Below, in pieces: positions 31,861 through 33,026 of a stretch of 33,026 bases of DNA. The stretch spans positions 1 to 33,026 of the forward strand of contig JAPSJS010000037.1 in assembly GCA_031178065.1 (NCBI GenBank), in the 5' to 3' direction. Position 1 is the stretch's first letter; every line of letters begins with the position of its first letter. A program made the translations under genes and the position numbers. The notes under the pieces are model-generated. The model searched no databases and was not told where the DNA came from. It saw nothing but the letters and a program-made list of their open reading frames with translations. The stretch is from Altererythrobacter sp. (GTDB lineage Bacteria > Pseudomonadota > Alphaproteobacteria > Sphingomonadales > Sphingomonadaceae).

Positions 31861-33026
31861 GCCGCCTCCCGCACTTCGATCAGCGGCACGGACGGCGCCT
31901 CGCCGGCGGCGAAGGTCGCGCCGGAAATGTCGAGCCGGTCCTGCGCGAAGCGCACCGGCACGTCGAACAGGAACCCGGCGCGCACCACCGCCCCGGGAGG
32001 CGGCGCCGCGTCGAACCGGATCATTCCGCCGGGCAGGAGCGACCAGGCGAGGCTCTCGGCGCCATCGATGCTGACCCGCACGGTTTCCGCCCGCGGGCGG
32101 GTGATCGGCCGCACCTGCGGGTCCTCGCCCCCGCCGTATGTCTTGACCAGCGCGAAGGTGTCGCGCGCGCCGTCGCCGATGCCGAGCCGCTGGTCGAGCG
32201 GAGTCGGAGTGCCGGTCATCCCGCGCGAGCTGAAGTCGAACGGATCGGACAGGCGGAAGCTGCGCGCGGCGCCGCGGCGGGCGCGGAAGAAGGCGATCAG
32301 CGTGCCGAGCTCCGCCTCCGAGCGGATGCCCGGCCCGACGTCGAACCGCAGCCGTGCGTCGGACCACAGCGAGCCGCGCCGCTCGTGCCCCGATGCGGTG
32401 ACCGCGACGGTGGTCGAGAACTCGGGGCTGACCGCCGCATCGCGCCCGAGCGCCAGCGGGTAGAGCACGTCGTCGAATGCCTGCATATGGGTCTCCTTCG
32501 TTGGGACGAGCCGCGTGTATCCGTCGCGCGCGACCTGCGGCAGCGCCCAGACGTAGCGGCGGGTCACGCCGCGCTGCGCCGCCTCGTCGAGCGCGCGGTC
32601 GATCCGGCGCCAGTATGTCTCGGCATCGGCGGCATCGAGTACGAAGCCGGAGAGATAGTCCTGCCGCTCGGGCGGATAGCCGAGCCGCGCGTCGACTTCC
32701 GCCAGCGCCGCGCGCCGCCGGGCATCGAAGCCGCCGGTGAGCCAGTCGTAATCCTCCAGCTGCAGCCGGTCGAACGCCGGCCAGGCCCAGCCGAGCGGCA
32801 GGTTGGCGCGCTTGAGCTCGGGCGTGTCCGGATCGAAGATCGTCGGCGTGAAAGCGAGCAGCAGGATCTCCGCCGCGCCCGCTGCCGCGTCGCGCACCGC
32901 CTGCGCCAGCGCGGCGGTCGACTGCGCGAGCAGCGCGCCCGCCGCATCGAGCAGCGCGGTCTGCGCCTCATCCAGCGGCGCGCGCATGTCCGCGATCACC
33001 GGCGGCGCGCCGCCGAACGCCGCGCG
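31857..33026 (-). CDS. GTA gp12-like tail protein (DUF2460) with an N-terminal extension running off the window
   Basis: The frame is open from the right edge to the stop at 31857 (389 codons). The last 209 residues, from MQAFDDVLYPLALGRDAAVSPEFSTTV, are a complete DUF2460 (TIGR02217) protein, the gp12 of gene transfer agents. Conserved segments are GRRSGSLWSDARLRFDVGPGIRSEAELGTLIAFFRARRG-like, RLSDPFDFSSRG and the end IEVREAA. The preceding ~180 residues in the same frame look like real protein (AEILLLAFTPTIFDPDTPELKRANLP, RLQLEDYDWLTGG, RRYVWALPQVARDGYTRL) and could be the end of a TIM-barrel-like domain. An internal ATG at 32486 with GGAG upstream could give a separate 209-residue gp12. 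I annotate one extended gene but hold both possibilities open. Confidence 0.72.
   Translation of the reverse strand, partial: RAAFGGAPPVIADMRAPLDEAQTALLDAAGALLAQSTAALAQAVRDAAAGAAEILLLAFTPTIFDPDTPELKRANLPLGWAWPAFDRLQLEDYDWLTGGFDARRRAALAEVDARLGYPPERQDYLSGFVLDAADAETYWRRIDRALDEAAQRGVTRRYVWALPQVARDGYTRLVPTKETHMQAFDDVLYPLALGRDAAVSPEFSTTVAVTASGHERRGSLWSDARLRFDVGPGIRSEAELGTLIAFFRARRGAARSFRLSDPFDFSSRGMTGTPTPLDQRLGIGDGARDTFALVKTYGGGEDPQVRPITRPRAETVRVSIDGAESLAWSLLPGGMIRFDAAPPPGAVVRAGFLFDVPVRFAQDRLDISGATFAAGEAPSVPLIEVREAA

Noticed and set aside
29426-32463. Long plus-strand frames across the GTA genes
   Set aside because: They are antisense to DUF2163, NlpC and gp15-type proteins with conserved motifs and show no domain of their own.

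Overview
The window is a GC-rich, tightly packed alphaproteobacterial chromosome segment. The proteins look most like those of Sphingomonadales, probably an Erythrobacteraceae-type organism. This placement is inference, resting on the protein flavour (a two-domain Gly-rich cold-shock protein, the sphingomonad-style OmpA with a long proline linker, the GTA tail genes) and on the promoter style. There are no IS elements, CRISPR arrays, tRNAs or rRNAs, and no gap without a gene exceeds about 300 bases.

Layout, left to right. (1) 1-1859: the 3' part of a sulfatase-type hydrolase and a short-chain dehydrogenase (SDR). (2) 1864-7971: a translation block, rpmI-rplT with its own promoter, leader and terminator, then an AraC-type regulator, then pheS-pheT and a YdfG-like SDR joined by 4-base ATGA overlaps. 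(3) 7976-11062: a small lipoprotein on the minus strand, prfC (release factor 3) and an endonuclease/exonuclease/phosphatase-family protein. (4) 11103-13021: a nitrogen-control unit, glnK-amtB, behind a perfect sigma-54 promoter and ending in a strong terminator. (5) 13166-16123, minus: a GMC oxidoreductase, a sterol-desaturase-family membrane enzyme and a small membrane-anchored protein, probably one operon. (6) 16222-18887: an exported M20 amidohydrolase converging on a TIGR01244-type phosphatase-like gene and a TerC membrane protein. (7) 19084-22194: a cold-shock protein, then the arginine pair argD-argF. (8) 22233-25992: hslO (Hsp33), a small secreted DUF3617-like protein, queC and an MFS transporter overlapping queC. 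(9) 25999-27767, minus: sodC lipoprotein and OmpA-family outer-membrane protein. (10) 27961-33026, minus: the 3' end of a gene transfer agent (GTA) cluster, gp12 to gp15 homologues plus a DUF2793 gene, entering from the right edge.

Two themes stand out. First, a promoter signature recurs before at least eight genes: a TTGC- (or TTGA-) type -35, a 16-17 base spacer, and a -10 beginning TAG rather than TAT. At pheS and queC it sits so close to the ATG that the mRNAs should be leaderless. Second, the GTA module departs from the Rhodobacter capsulatus layout: the gp12 (DUF2460) frame continues upstream without a stop into a further domain that runs off the window, and the gp15 homologue is only 726 residues long. 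I did not find a clearly new defence or mobile system. The nearest things to unexplained structure are the GTA domain rearrangement, the in-frame palindromic insertion in PheS, the 22-base perfect palindrome that buries the GMC ribosome-binding site, and the 5'-terminal hairpin of the predicted argDF transcript.
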